A DNA stretch of 64,000 bases. Source: Acidobacteriota bacterium. Lineage in GTDB: Bacteria; Actinomycetota; Acidimicrobiia; Spongiisociales; UBA5794. The translations under genes and the position numbers were made by a program. Shown in pieces: positions 32,752-41,006 of this stretch. The notes below the pieces were generated by a model. That model was not told the DNA's origin. It worked only from the letters and a program-made list of their open reading frames with translations, and did no database searches. The DNA is taken from positions 62,001 through 126,000 of the forward strand of contig JADFQA010000002.1 of assembly GCA_022562055.1 (NCBI GenBank). Direction: 5' to 3'. The stretch's first letter is position 1. Every line of letters begins with the position of its first letter.

Positions 32752-33726
32752 TTACGCAGAGCCTCCAACGAGGCCCGCATCGATGAGGCGAGATAAGTCA
32801 GCGATACAGCCGGCGATGCCCTCGGCAAGGGGGCGGTGCTGCGACGTGCTGTCGAGCAGCCGGTCGATACCGGACCCATCAATCTCATCCGGGAGCGGCA
32901 ACGGGTCGTCGTCGAAGGACACGACCGCACCGGGAACGGCCTCCGTTATCATCGCGGCCACCTCAGCAATCGTTGCGGATGGGCCGCTCATGTTGTGCAC
33001 TGCCGCCGAGTCGAGTTCCAGCCGCGCCGCTGCAACGAAACAAGCCGCAACGTCCGCGGCGTGTTGGAACGTCGAACTCCCACCGAAAGGGATGTGGGAT
33101 GGCTTGCCGACGGCTGCGGCGATCATCGCCTTAGTGGGCGCCGACGTGAGTCCCTGGTCGCGGCCCGGACCATAGACGATACAAGGTCGAAGCCCGACTG
33201 AGCCGACGCCCCAGTCGGCAGCGTACATCCTCGCGGTCCATTCGTTTGCTTGCTTGAACGCTCCGTAGAGCGTTGTTGGGGCCAAGACCGAGTCATCCCC
33301 GGCTACACCCCCGGCGTACATGGCTGCCGGGCCAAAGACGGCAACCGAACTCGCATAGCTGACACCTCGCACGCGACCATCGCTACGACGAGCCGCCTCA
33401 AACACGTTGACAGTGCCTGTAACATTGACCTGTGATCCCAGAACCGGGTCTGCCTGGCAGAACGGTATCTGGAGGGCGGCAAGGTGGAGGATGTGGGTGA
33501 TTCCCTCCTCCTCGACTACCTGCTCCACCGTGGCAGGATCGCGGATATCGCCGCGTCGTGCGACCAGGCCAGCCAGTTCTGCGTCATCGAGCACGAGACG
33601 AAGACGGTGGTCGTCATCACTCACGTCAAACGCGACAACGGCCGTGCCCTCTCGGACTAGTGCGGCTACCGCCCAGGCTCCGATGCAGCCGCCCGACCCG
33701 GTTACAAGGAACCGCTCGTCGCTCAT
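32752..33726 (-). CDS. NAD-dependent epimerase/dehydratase (extended SDR)
   Basis: A 324-residue extended SDR. The cofactor loop is FLVTGSGGCIGAWAV, an acidic Asp ends strand 2 (FDVSDDD, NAD-type), HILHLAALQ follows, catalytic Ser lies in SYASSVAVFG, and the Tyr-Lys pair is YGAFK. The usual C-terminal domain supplies substrate specificity; sugar epimerases, reductases of carbonyl compounds and lactone-forming enzymes share this layout. ATG 33726 is divergent from the ABC transporter operon. It converges with the Ntn acylase with only 7 bp between stops. Confidence 0.87.
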   Translation of the reverse strand: MSDERFLVTGSGGCIGAWAVAALVREGTAVVAFDVSDDDHRLRLVLDDAELAGLVARRGDIRDPATVEQVVEEEGITHILHLAALQIPFCQADPVLGSQVNVTGTVNVFEAARRSDGRVRGVSYASSVAVFGPAAMYAGGVAGDDSVLAPTTLYGAFKQANEWTARMYAADWGVGSVGLRPCIVYGPGRDQGLTSAPTKAMIAAAVGKPSHIPFGGSSTFQHAADVAACFVAAARLELDSAAVHNMSGPSATIAEVAAMITEAVPGAVVSFDDDPLPLPDEIDGSGIDRLLDSTSQHRPLAEGIAGCIADLSRLIDAGLVGGSA

Positions 33727-33770
33727 ATTGCTCCCTTACATGGTGTGAAATACCGGATGGTACCAGAAGC

Positions 33771-33800
33771 TCGACGCGCCATCACCAAATAGTATATAAT
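33771..33800 (+). promoter_or_regulatory. Promoter of the peptide transporter operon
   Basis: TATAAT at 33795-33800 with TCGACG at 33771-33776 as the -35, spaced by 18 bp. This is the clearest consensus -10 in the window and leaves a leader of about 75 nt before ATG 33881. Confidence 0.6.
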
Positions 33801-33807
33801 CCGCAAA

Positions 33808-33842
33808 CACCGGTCGCTCTCCGGTGCTCGCACTCTGGAGAG
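33808..33842 (+). promoter_or_regulatory. Mutually exclusive hairpins in the transporter leader
   Basis: CACCGG (33808-33813) can pair with CCGGTG (33821-33826). Alternatively CTCTCC (33817-33822) pairs with GGAGAG (33837-33842). The two stems share bases, so only one can form at a time. This could be an attenuator or translation switch, or chance. Confidence 0.35.
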
Positions 33843-33880
33843 ATAAGACCACCCAACGAGATCAGAGGGCGGTTTTCAAC

Positions 33881-35704
33881 ATGGACAACTCGTGGATGAG
33901 AGAAGAGTTCGGCCAGGAGGTCGTAGAACTCAGTGAGCAATACAAGGCAAAGAACATCACTCGACGCGGATTCATAAAACAAGCAGCGTTGATGGGGGTC
34001 GGGTTGACGGCTGCGGGAACTATCCTCGCCGCCTGCGGAGGCGACGGCGACGGTACTGCTGCTTCAACGACAGCGGCAGGGGCCATAAGTTCAACGACAG
34101 CGGCAGGGGCCATAAGTTCAACGACAGCGGCAGGGGCCATAAGTTCGACAACTGAAGGTCCGATGCAGCCGGTCACGGGCGGTACCCTGCGCGAGGGCTA
34201 CAACCGCGACGTGTCCAGCCACGATCCGCTCACAACAAACTGGTACGACCCTGCGTACTTCGCGATTTACGAGGCGATTCTCTCGAACGATCCGAGCGGC
34301 GCGACCGTGCCTCAATTCGCCTCGGCGTTCTCCGTGTCGGACGACGGACTCGAATATCGGTTCACGATTCCAGACGGTAAGCGGTCGCACTCTGGTGGGA
34401 CCATCGACGCCGAGATGGTCGCCGAGTTCTATCGCGCAGTACAACAGTACAGCTTCATCGCTGGCCTCGCCGCACCGGTGGACACCTATGTTGCCGAAGG
34501 CAACGACGTCGTGATGAAGATGAAGAACGCCTGGATCGGCGCTCTCGGCCCACACAAGACCGGGTATTGGCGGATTATCAACATAAATACCTGGAAAGAG
34601 GCAAGCATCAACGCGGACGGCACGCTAAACGTCGAGTCGGGCTACGGCACCGAGTTCGCCGACGGCACCGGCCCCTTCACTCATGAAGAATGGGTGCCGG
34701 GCAGCCACGTGCTCGTCAAACGGTGGGAGGACTACCCCGGCTCGCAGACTCCATTCTTCGAGAATAAGGGTAAGGCGTATCTCGACGGCATCCGCTGGAC
34801 CGTCATCACCGAGGCTGGACAGCGCGCGACGCAGCTTGAGAACGGCGACATCGACACCCTGATCGGCCCTGCGCCTCAGGATATCAGCCGGCTCGAGTCG
34901 AACTCCGACTTGACCACTGTGAGGCATCCCGAATGGTCGGGGTACCACCTTGCCATGAACAGAGACTACGACGAGTTCTTCGGCGACGCGCTCACCCGGC
35001 AGGGTCTGTCTCATGCCCTGGACCGCCAGGGCATGGTGGACGCCATCCTCTTCGGCAACGGTGCGCCGACGTTTGGACCATTCCCGACCACCGACCGTCA
35101 GTACGAGCCAGCCGTCGAGCAGTTCAACCAGTTCGATATCGAGCTGTCGAATAAGAAGCTCGACGACGCTGGATGGGTGCTGGGAACCAGTGGGGTTCGG
35201 GAGCGAGGCGGCTTCAAATTCGAGTTCGAGTATCTGGTCGAAGACGAGGCTATACAGAAGGCAGTTGCCGAGGCGGTTGCCCAGCAATTCTCCATCGTCG
35301 GCGTCAAGGCGAACCTGAAGGTCGTGGACAGGGCCGTGGCGTTCGAGCTCCAGAGCGGTGAAGGCCGCGATGCAACACCCATGTCGCTCTTCTTCTGGCT
35401 CTGGCCGATTCCGCTCGACGTACTCATCCTGTTCGGCGGGTCGCAGTTCATCCCCGTGCCAAACTTCTCGCACGCCGTGGAGCCGAGGGTCGATGCGGCG
35501 ATCGAAACATGGCTCAGCTCCGCCACCGAAGCCGAGGCCCAAGCGGCTTCCTCGAACTTCCAGCTCGCGTGGGCGGAGCAGCTGCCGTTCATGCCGATCA
35601 TGAACCAAAACGCCACGTTCGTCCACAACAACAAGGTACACGGGTGGCAGCCATTCGTGTGGAACCTGTACCCGTACTACAACGACACGTGGATCGAGGC
35701 GTAG
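33881..35704 (+). CDS. Peptide-type ABC transporter substrate-binding lipoprotein (Tat-exported)
   Basis: A 607-residue family 5 solute-binding protein. The N-terminus carries a twin-arginine motif (Arg28-Arg29 in TRRGFIKQ), a hydrophobic stretch and lipobox LAAC with Cys52, so it is predicted to be exported folded by Tat and lipid-anchored. Next is a Ser/Thr/Ala linker with three tandem TTAAGAISS copies. The mature domain shows the usual family signatures (YRFTIPDGKRSHSGGTIDAE, ALDRQGMVDAILFGNG). It captures an oligopeptide or similar bulky ligand for the DppC/DppB permease that follows. ATG 33881 gives the complete signal. Confidence 0.92.
   Translation: MDNSWMREEFGQEVVELSEQYKAKNITRRGFIKQAALMGVGLTAAGTILAACGGDGDGTAASTTAAGAISSTTAAGAISSTTAAGAISSTTEGPMQPVTGGTLREGYNRDVSSHDPLTTNWYDPAYFAIYEAILSNDPSGATVPQFASAFSVSDDGLEYRFTIPDGKRSHSGGTIDAEMVAEFYRAVQQYSFIAGLAAPVDTYVAEGNDVVMKMKNAWIGALGPHKTGYWRIININTWKEASINADGTLNVESGYGTEFADGTGPFTHEEWVPGSHVLVKRWEDYPGSQTPFFENKGKAYLDGIRWTVITEAGQRATQLENGDIDTLIGPAPQDISRLESNSDLTTVRHPEWSGYHLAMNRDYDEFFGDALTRQGLSHALDRQGMVDAILFGNGAPTFGPFPTTDRQYEPAVEQFNQFDIELSNKKLDDAGWVLGTSGVRERGGFKFEFEYLVEDEAIQKAVAEAVAQQFSIVGVKANLKVVDRAVAFELQSGEGRDATPMSLFFWLWPIPLDVLILFGGSQFIPVPNFSHAVEPRVDAAIETWLSSATEAEAQAASSNFQLAWAEQLPFMPIMNQNATFVHNNKVHGWQPFVWNLYPYYNDTWIEA
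34063..34143 (+). repeat. Three 27-bp tandem repeats in the lipoprotein linker
   Basis: The unit beginning TTCAACGACAGCGGCAGGGG occurs three times with no differences (34063-34089, 34090-34116, 34117-34143). It encodes TTAAGAISS in the flexible linker after the lipid anchor. Perfect copies imply recent expansion; copy number can change in frame and would alter linker length. Confidence 0.95.
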
Positions 35705-36017
35705 AAGGAAGTCGCGAGGAGAGAACGGTGTCCCTTGAGACACGGTATCTCGGTGCGCGAGAACAGCTTTTCGCACCGGACGTCTCCAGTGCGAGTTGGC
35801 GCCCTACTGTGGAGGCGCGCGATCGGCACCCACAACATCAGACGTCTCGCCGTCAGTGTCGAGACCCGGAGAGGCCACAAAGTGGCCAAGTCCCCCGGCT
35901 TCGTGCTGGCGCTTCCTATCATCTGGATCTCCAGATTCGGTTACGTGACTTCCCGGCCGCGGTTTCTAAATGTCTGAGCGCAGGGTTGCTCAACGCTCAG
36001 CGAGAGGAGGATGCTCG
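35705..36017 (+). other. Spacer between binding protein and permease; doubtful small frame
   Basis: A 313-bp gap inside an otherwise tight operon. GTG 35729, preceded by GAGGAG, opens about 98 codons to a stop at 36022-36024, but the product is polar and Arg/Gln-rich with no family resemblance. It may be a decayed gene, an RNA element or a processing region that sets binding-protein excess. Confidence 0.35.
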
Positions 36018-36959
36018 TTGGTAGCCGAGGGAACGTCCACACACCTCGACGACTGGAACCGGCGGCTCGCAGAATACGAGGAGAGCCAGCACCTCGGCGG
36101 GCGGAGGCGGGTACTGTCGGCGATGCGCAGCAACAAGCTGCTCCTACTCGGCGGCACGCTCGGCCTCGTCGTACTCACTGCCGGCGTTCTTGGCCCGTGG
36201 ATCTCTGGCGTCGACTACACGGCCCAAGACTTCCAAAACACCCATCTCCCGCCAGGGAGCGAAGGTCACATCCTCGGTACTGACGGTCTCGGACGGGACA
36301 TCGCCGTCCGACTTTTCATGGGCCTCCGAGTCAGCCTCATCGTAGCTGCAGGTGTCACTGCGTTGGCTCTTGTCGCCGGAATCATGCTCGGGATGGCGAG
36401 TGGCTTCTTAGGCGGCTGGGTTGACCGTAGCATCCGCGGCGTCGTTGACTTCGTCTGGGGCTTTCCACTGATCCTCGTTGCAGTGCTCTTCGCCGGGGGC
36501 CTGGGAGAAGGGTTATTCCCGGTGATCCTGGCGGTGGGATTGGTCAACACCGCGGCGATCGCCCGCGTGGTGCGTGGCGAGGTGCTCGCGCTGTCCGAAC
36601 AAGAGTTCATCGAAGCCGCCAACGCCGGCGGCCTTTCCACGTTCCGTATCATGTGGCGCCATCTTTTCCCGAACATCCTCGCCGCGGCTTTCGTCCTGGC
36701 CTCCTACTACGTCGCCGTCGCCATCATCGCCGAGGCCGCTCTCTCGTTCATCGGCCTCGGAGCGCAACCGCCAACTCCGAGCCTGGGCCAAATGGTCGCC
36801 GAGGGGCGGAACTTTCTCCGTCTCAATCACTGGGAATCGACCCTTCCCGGCATGACTATCGTCATCCTTGTGCTTTCAGCAAGCCTGATCGGCGATGGCC
36901 TCCGCGATGTCTTTGACCCACGACTCCGCCACGATGCCAACAGAATCGACGAAGAATGA
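36018..36959 (+). CDS. Peptide-type ABC transporter permease (DppC-like)
   Basis: A 313-residue inner-membrane permease. An N-terminal cytoplasmic segment and first helix (LLLLGGTLGLVVLTAGVLGPW) precede HILGTDGLGRDIAVRLFMGLRVSL, the OppC/DppC signature. The EAA loop is FIEAANAGGLSTFRIMWRHLFPN. TTG 36018 is chosen because AGAGGAGG lies seven bases upstream; ATG 35970 has no ribosome site. The stop overlaps the DppB-like start by 4 nt. Gene order C-B is the reverse of the usual B-C. Confidence 0.9.
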   Translation: MVAEGTSTHLDDWNRRLAEYEESQHLGGRRRVLSAMRSNKLLLLGGTLGLVVLTAGVLGPWISGVDYTAQDFQNTHLPPGSEGHILGTDGLGRDIAVRLFMGLRVSLIVAAGVTALALVAGIMLGMASGFLGGWVDRSIRGVVDFVWGFPLILVAVLFAGGLGEGLFPVILAVGLVNTAAIARVVRGEVLALSEQEFIEAANAGGLSTFRIMWRHLFPNILAAAFVLASYYVAVAIIAEAALSFIGLGAQPPTPSLGQMVAEGRNFLRLNHWESTLPGMTIVILVLSASLIGDGLRDVFDPRLRHDANRIDEE

Positions 36960-37873
36960 AGCGGATTGCAGGTCGGACCGTCTACACGCTCATCGTGCTC
37001 ATCCTGTCGTCCGTCGCGGTGTTCTACGCGATTCGGCTGTCCGGTGGCGACGCAACTTCAGCGCGACTCCCAGCCTCAGCCAGCGCTGAGGATCGTGAGA
37101 ACTTCCGCGAGGTACTTGGACTCAACGACCCGGTCTACGAACAGTACTTCCGATACATGGGGCGTGTGCTGACAGGCGATCCTGGCAACTCGCTCACCAA
37201 CAACGCTCGGATCAGCTCGATGCTTGCGGTCCACGGCAAGAACAGCCTGATTCTGGGTGCGGCTGCGTTCTTCCTCGTGTTCACGATCGGGATTCCGTTG
37301 GGAATTCTCGCATCGATACGACGCAACTCGTGGTGGGACGGTGGGATCATGACGTTCTCCGTGGCGGGCATGGCTGTGCCCAATTTCTGGCTCGCCCTCC
37401 TCGCGGTCTGGATGTTTGCCTCAGTCCTGGGCTGGTTCCCGTCGGCCGGCTGTTGTGGACCCAAGCATCTTGTTCTTCCTGCGACCGTGCTTGCCATGGA
37501 AGGCATCGCGCTCACTGTGCGTATGACCCGCTCAGCCATGCTTGAGACCCTCAACCAGGATTTCGTGCGCACGCTGCGCGCAGGGGGGCTATCGGAGATG
37601 CGTGTCGTCAGCAAGCATGTCCTCAGGAACGCACTGGTCCCAATTGTGTCGCTCGCTGGGTTGCGCATCGGACAGATTATCGGATATTCACTGGTCGTAG
37701 AGACGATTTTCGGGTGGCCGGGTATCGGCCAGGTTCTCGTTAATGCGGTGCTCCGGCGCGACTACCCCGTCGCCCAGTTCTTCTCGCTCATACTCATCAC
37801 CATTGTCGTGTTGAGCAATTGGCTTGCCGACGTCGGCTACACGATCGTCAATCCCCGAATGAGAAAAACCTGA
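36956..37873 (+). CDS. Peptide-type ABC transporter permease (DppB-like)
   Basis: A 305-residue permease with the OppB/DppB N-terminus (RTVYTLIVLILSSVAVFYAIRLSGGD), the LGLNDPVYEQYFRYMGRVLTGD segment that binds the partner, and the EAA loop DFVRTLRAGGLSEMRVVSKHVLRN. The C-terminal VVETIFGWPGIGQVLVNAVLRRDYP is diagnostic. ATGA overlap with the preceding permease. The two permeases would form the membrane channel with the ATPases at 37881 and 43868. Confidence 0.93.
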   Translation: MKRIAGRTVYTLIVLILSSVAVFYAIRLSGGDATSARLPASASAEDRENFREVLGLNDPVYEQYFRYMGRVLTGDPGNSLTNNARISSMLAVHGKNSLILGAAAFFLVFTIGIPLGILASIRRNSWWDGGIMTFSVAGMAVPNFWLALLAVWMFASVLGWFPSAGCCGPKHLVLPATVLAMEGIALTVRMTRSAMLETLNQDFVRTLRAGGLSEMRVVSKHVLRNALVPIVSLAGLRIGQIIGYSLVVETIFGWPGIGQVLVNAVLRRDYPVAQFFSLILITIVVLSNWLADVGYTIVNPRMRKT

Positions 37874-37880
37874 TGAGACC

Positions 37881-38915
37881 ATGACCCATATCGTCTCCAC
37901 CGGAGAAGTTCCGCCAGCCACCACAAATGCTGACAATCGTCCGATCCTCGCGATTCGCGACTTAAGTACCTCCATTTCAACGGTCGGGCGCACGTTCGAC
38001 ATCGTACGCCGCGTGAATCTTGAACTGAGACAGCACGAGATCCTCTGCCTCATCGGAGAAAGCGGATGCGGTAAGACCATCACTGCCCTGTCGGTCATGC
38101 GCCTTCTTCCAACTCCGCCGGTCAAGGTTCGCGAGGGTCAAATCATCTACCGGGGCCATGACCTGCTCAGATTATCTGACAAGGCAATGCGCAAGATTCG
38201 GGCGAACAGTATCTCGATGATCTTCCAGGATCCGCTGACGTCGCTCGATCCGATGTTCACCGTCGGCTCCTTGCTGACAGAGGTCATCCGCTCCCATCGC
38301 GATGTCGACCGGGCGACCGCAACAGACATGAGTATCGCCATCCTGCACGAAGTAGGGTTCCCAGATCCCGCGCGTCGACTCTCGTCCTATGCGCACGAGC
38401 TCTCCGGTGGCATGCGCCAGCGGGTGGTCATCGCGCTTGCACTGGTGCTCAGCCCGGACGTCCTAATCGCCGATGAACCCACCGCTGCGCTCGACGTGAC
38501 GGTCCAGGCCCAGATCCTCGACAAGCTCCTCAAGGAGCAACAGGAACGCAACATGTCGATACTGCTTATCACCCACGACCTTGCCGTCGTAGCCGCGGTC
38601 GGTGACCGGATGGCCGTGATGTACGCAGGCGAGATCGTGGAGCAAGGTCCGGTCGAAGAGCTATTCGAGGATCCGAAGCATCCGTACACTCAGGGTCTCC
38701 TGCGAGCACTTCCCCGCGCGAGCGTCAAGAAGGAGAATCTTATCCCGATTCCCGGCGTTGTGCCTCCGCCACAGATGATGCCCCCCGGTTGCCATTTCGC
38801 GCCGCGATGCCCGCACGCACTATCCCTGTGTTGGGAAGCACATCCCGAACTCGAAACGATTCACGGTCGCAGCTTCCGCTGCTTCAACCCTCAAGTCTTT
38901 GAGCCCTCCCGATGA
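37881..38915 (+). CDS. Peptide-type ABC transporter ATPase (DppD-like)
   Basis: A 344-residue ATPase. Walker A is GESGCGKT, the Q-loop region is [12 protein letters not shown], the signature is LSGGMRQRV and Walker B is [12 protein letters not shown]. The C-terminal oligopeptide-transporter domain follows, with clustered cysteines ([16 protein letters not shown]) that bind an iron-sulfur cluster in some relatives. Position 7 bp after dppB and a 4-nt overlap with the next gene place it in the transporter operon. Its DppF partner is not here but at 43868 on the other strand. Confidence 0.94.
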   Translation: MTHIVSTGEVPPATTNADNRPILAIRDLSTSISTVGRTFDIVRRVNLELRQHEILCLIGESGCGKTITALSVMRLLPTPPVKVREGQIIYRGHDLLRLSDKAMRKIRANSISMIFQDPLTSLDPMFTVGSLLTEVIRSHRDVDRATATDMSIAILHEVGFPDPARRLSSYAHELSGGMRQRVVIALALVLSPDVLIADEPTAALDVTVQAQILDKLLKEQQERNMSILLITHDLAVVAAVGDRMAVMYAGEIVEQGPVEELFEDPKHPYTQGLLRALPRASVKKENLIPIPGVVPPPQMMPPGCHFAPRCPHALSLCWEAHPELETIHGRSFRCFNPQVFEPSR

Positions 38916-39619
38916 CACCGAGTCCTATTCCGATCGCCATAGGACTTCGTAATGGCGTGACGTTGCGGGGCCATGAATGGTCCGTCGACGGCCCCCCGGT
39001 CGTGTTCGTTCACGATCTTGGCCACGACCTGGATGCATGGGGCCAAACCACATCGACGGTAGCGCGCAGCGGGTTTCGCGTTATCAGCCTGGAGTTACGA
39101 GGACACGGGCTCTCCGACGGCGATCCTGATCCATCGGCGGCTCTGGAGGATCTGAGACTCATGCTCTCCGAAGTCGTTCCATCGTTCGGTCCAGTGGGGT
39201 TGGTGTCATACGGGTCGTCGTCGGAGGCTCTCCTCTCCCTCGACGGCGAAGACGGGGCCCCGGTGCAGGTGATCATCTCTCCCAAGCAGCTCGATCCCGA
39301 CGGATTCGACCGGGCGGGGGCGAAGCGCGCCGTGCGCCTCGTCATCGGAGGATCGCTGGACGAGGAGGCTCAAGCATTCTTGGGGAAGACCTATCTCAAC
39401 ATGCTCGGCGAGAAGCTTTGGGTATCGGTAGCCACCGCTAAACATGGACCCGCCCTCCTGATCGATCAACCCAGCTCGCTCGAGCATCTGACGATATTTC
39501 TTCGTCGCTACCTCACCGGATATCATCTTTCGTGGATCAAGGAACACGACGGCCTAATACGCGCTGCGGCGGAATCTCGCGGTCCAGACAACGAGCCAGC
39601 AAGCCAGAAAGAGGAGTAG
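38912..39619 (+). CDS. Alpha/beta-hydrolase-fold protein
   Basis: A 235-residue protein. PPVVFVHDLGHDLDAWGQT is the HG-type oxyanion loop with Asp instead of Gly after His, and ISLELRGHGLSDGD is the usual strand-4 region. The nucleophile elbow reads LVSYGSSSEA, fitting x-x-Ser-x-Gly with Leu in place of the first Gly. A clear catalytic acid is not obvious. It could be an esterase, a lactonase or a decayed hydrolase. It overlaps dppD by 4 nt and is followed by an amidohydrolase, so it is probably co-transcribed with the transporter. Confidence 0.75.
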   Translation: MTPSPIPIAIGLRNGVTLRGHEWSVDGPPVVFVHDLGHDLDAWGQTTSTVARSGFRVISLELRGHGLSDGDPDPSAALEDLRLMLSEVVPSFGPVGLVSYGSSSEALLSLDGEDGAPVQVIISPKQLDPDGFDRAGAKRAVRLVIGGSLDEEAQAFLGKTYLNMLGEKLWVSVATAKHGPALLIDQPSSLEHLTIFLRRYLTGYHLSWIKEHDGLIRAAAESRGPDNEPASQKEE

Positions 39620-39621
39620 AC

Positions 39622-40491
39622 ATGGATGTTGTAGATGCTCATCTCCATCTCTTCAAGAGTGTCAGCGACGAGTACCCCCGTGACGTATTCGAGGGTATGA
39701 CTCCTCCCGAGCGCGAGGAACGGGTTGAGGACTTTCTTGAGGCGATGGACGCTGCCGGCGTGGACCGAGCTATCGTGGTTCCGCTCTCGAAACATGACCG
39801 ATACCTGGGTGATATCCTCCGGGCCGATCCCGGCAAATTCGTCGGGATCGGCGTCTTCGATGTCGAGGATAACGACCCGATTCCTCAAATCATCCGTCGC
39901 GCAGACTCGATCGGGATGCAAGGATTTCGGTTCTACGGTTTCAACGGACAGCCCGGCTCCGACCCGAGCTCACTTGCAGCCTTCCCGGCGCTGGAGGTGA
40001 TGCAGGAAAGGGGTCTGAAAGTGTGGTTCTACGGGTCACCGGTCCAGGTCGCGTTGCTTGACGGCGTAATGGAGCTCCTTCCCGACCTTAAGGTGGTACT
40101 CAACCATCTCGGCTTCTGCCCTGACATGGAGATGGAACTCACAATCGACGAGGACCGCAGACCGCGGTTCACCATCCCCCTACCTCCCGACTCGCTTGAA
40201 CTCATCGAGAAGGTCGCTGCTAAGCACTCGAACCTGTACATACATGTGGCAGGTCAGTACGCCTTCACCAATACACCGTACCCCTATCCGGACATCCAGG
40301 AAGTTGTGAGCCGGGTCTACGCTGCATTTGGCGCCGATCGCATGTTGATGGCATCGGACTGGCCGTGGATCCAGAGCAACCCTGGTTACGAGCAGGTAAT
40401 CGCGCTCGTTGACCACTATTTGCCGAACCTATCAACTGACGAGCGCGACGCAGTACGAGGTGGGACGGCTATGTCGCTTTTCCACTTCTAG
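39622..40491 (+). CDS. Amidohydrolase-2 family metal hydrolase/decarboxylase
   Basis: A 289-residue TIM-barrel metal enzyme of the ACMSD-like amidohydrolase-2 family. VVDAHLHLF holds the HxH pair (His7, His9), VVLNHLGFCPD has the central His, and LMASDWPWIQSNPGYE has the conserved Asp. Relatives hydrolyse lactones and cyclic amides or decarboxylate. ATG 39622 has GAGGAG five bases upstream and starts just after the preceding stop. It ends the six-gene transporter operon. Confidence 0.87.
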   Translation: MDVVDAHLHLFKSVSDEYPRDVFEGMTPPEREERVEDFLEAMDAAGVDRAIVVPLSKHDRYLGDILRADPGKFVGIGVFDVEDNDPIPQIIRRADSIGMQGFRFYGFNGQPGSDPSSLAAFPALEVMQERGLKVWFYGSPVQVALLDGVMELLPDLKVVLNHLGFCPDMEMELTIDEDRRPRFTIPLPPDSLELIEKVAAKHSNLYIHVAGQYAFTNTPYPYPDIQEVVSRVYAAFGADRMLMASDWPWIQSNPGYEQVIALVDHYLPNLSTDERDAVRGGTAMSLFHF

Positions 40492-40523
40492 CCGGAAGTT
40501 GGGAGGTTCCTAGGTCTGGTTCG

Positions 40524-40544
40524 GTGTTGCCACACCGCCAACAC
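40524..40544 (+). terminator. Weak hairpin after the transporter operon
   Basis: GTGTTG (40524-40529) and CAACAC (40539-40544) can form a 6-bp stem with a 9-nt loop, about 30 bp after the last stop of the plus-strand operon. There is no U-tract. Confidence 0.3.
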
Positions 40545-41006
40545 ATGGCGTTCGAGATTCATCGAAAATGAGTCCGGTTGATCGATAGTGGGGTTGTCAC
40601 GGGGACCCTGTCGACGTGCGTGCACCTTCATAACGGAGTTTCCCGGTGGAGCCGTCCATGCGTGGACTCGACCACGGTGTCGCAGAGTCCCTAAGAAGAT
40701 CCGCCGGATCCCCAAGACGCAGAGCACCCAATGTTCTCGGCCTCGCGACTTCCGTCGAGCGTCCTGAGTCGTAACTTCGATCTGATCGCCTGCACAACTC
40801 GGCCTCCGAGGCGAGGATGCATGGCCTTGGAAGAACAAGCAACGCCGACGCATCAATACCTGTGGTACGACGGGGGGTGCCGGCGAGCCAGGAGAGTCAA
40901 TACTCGAACGCCGATGAGACCCTGGTCAGGAACGGTAAGCTGCAACACTAGTCGCGGCTCGCAAAAGATTCCGACCCTGTTAACAGGCCAGGGTTCAACG
41001 ACTCGT
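40545..41006. other. Intergenic region, no supported gene
   Basis: About 460 bp between convergent operons. Frames on both strands are short and show no recognisable domain or ribosome site. Its coding-like base pattern suggests decayed DNA, but I cannot name a parent gene. Confidence 0.5.

Noticed and set aside
34625-35776. 383-codon minus-strand frame under the binding-protein gene
   Set aside because: It mirrors a well-supported gene, has biased Val/Leu/Arg composition and no domain or ribosome site.
35735-35977. 80-codon frame between binding protein and permease
   Set aside because: No ribosome site and no family resemblance. The alternative GTG 35729 frame is better placed but also doubtful.
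40492-41006. Possible decayed insertion sequence between convergent operons
   Set aside because: No terminal inverted repeats, target duplication or transposase motif could be found, so it is listed only as gene-free.
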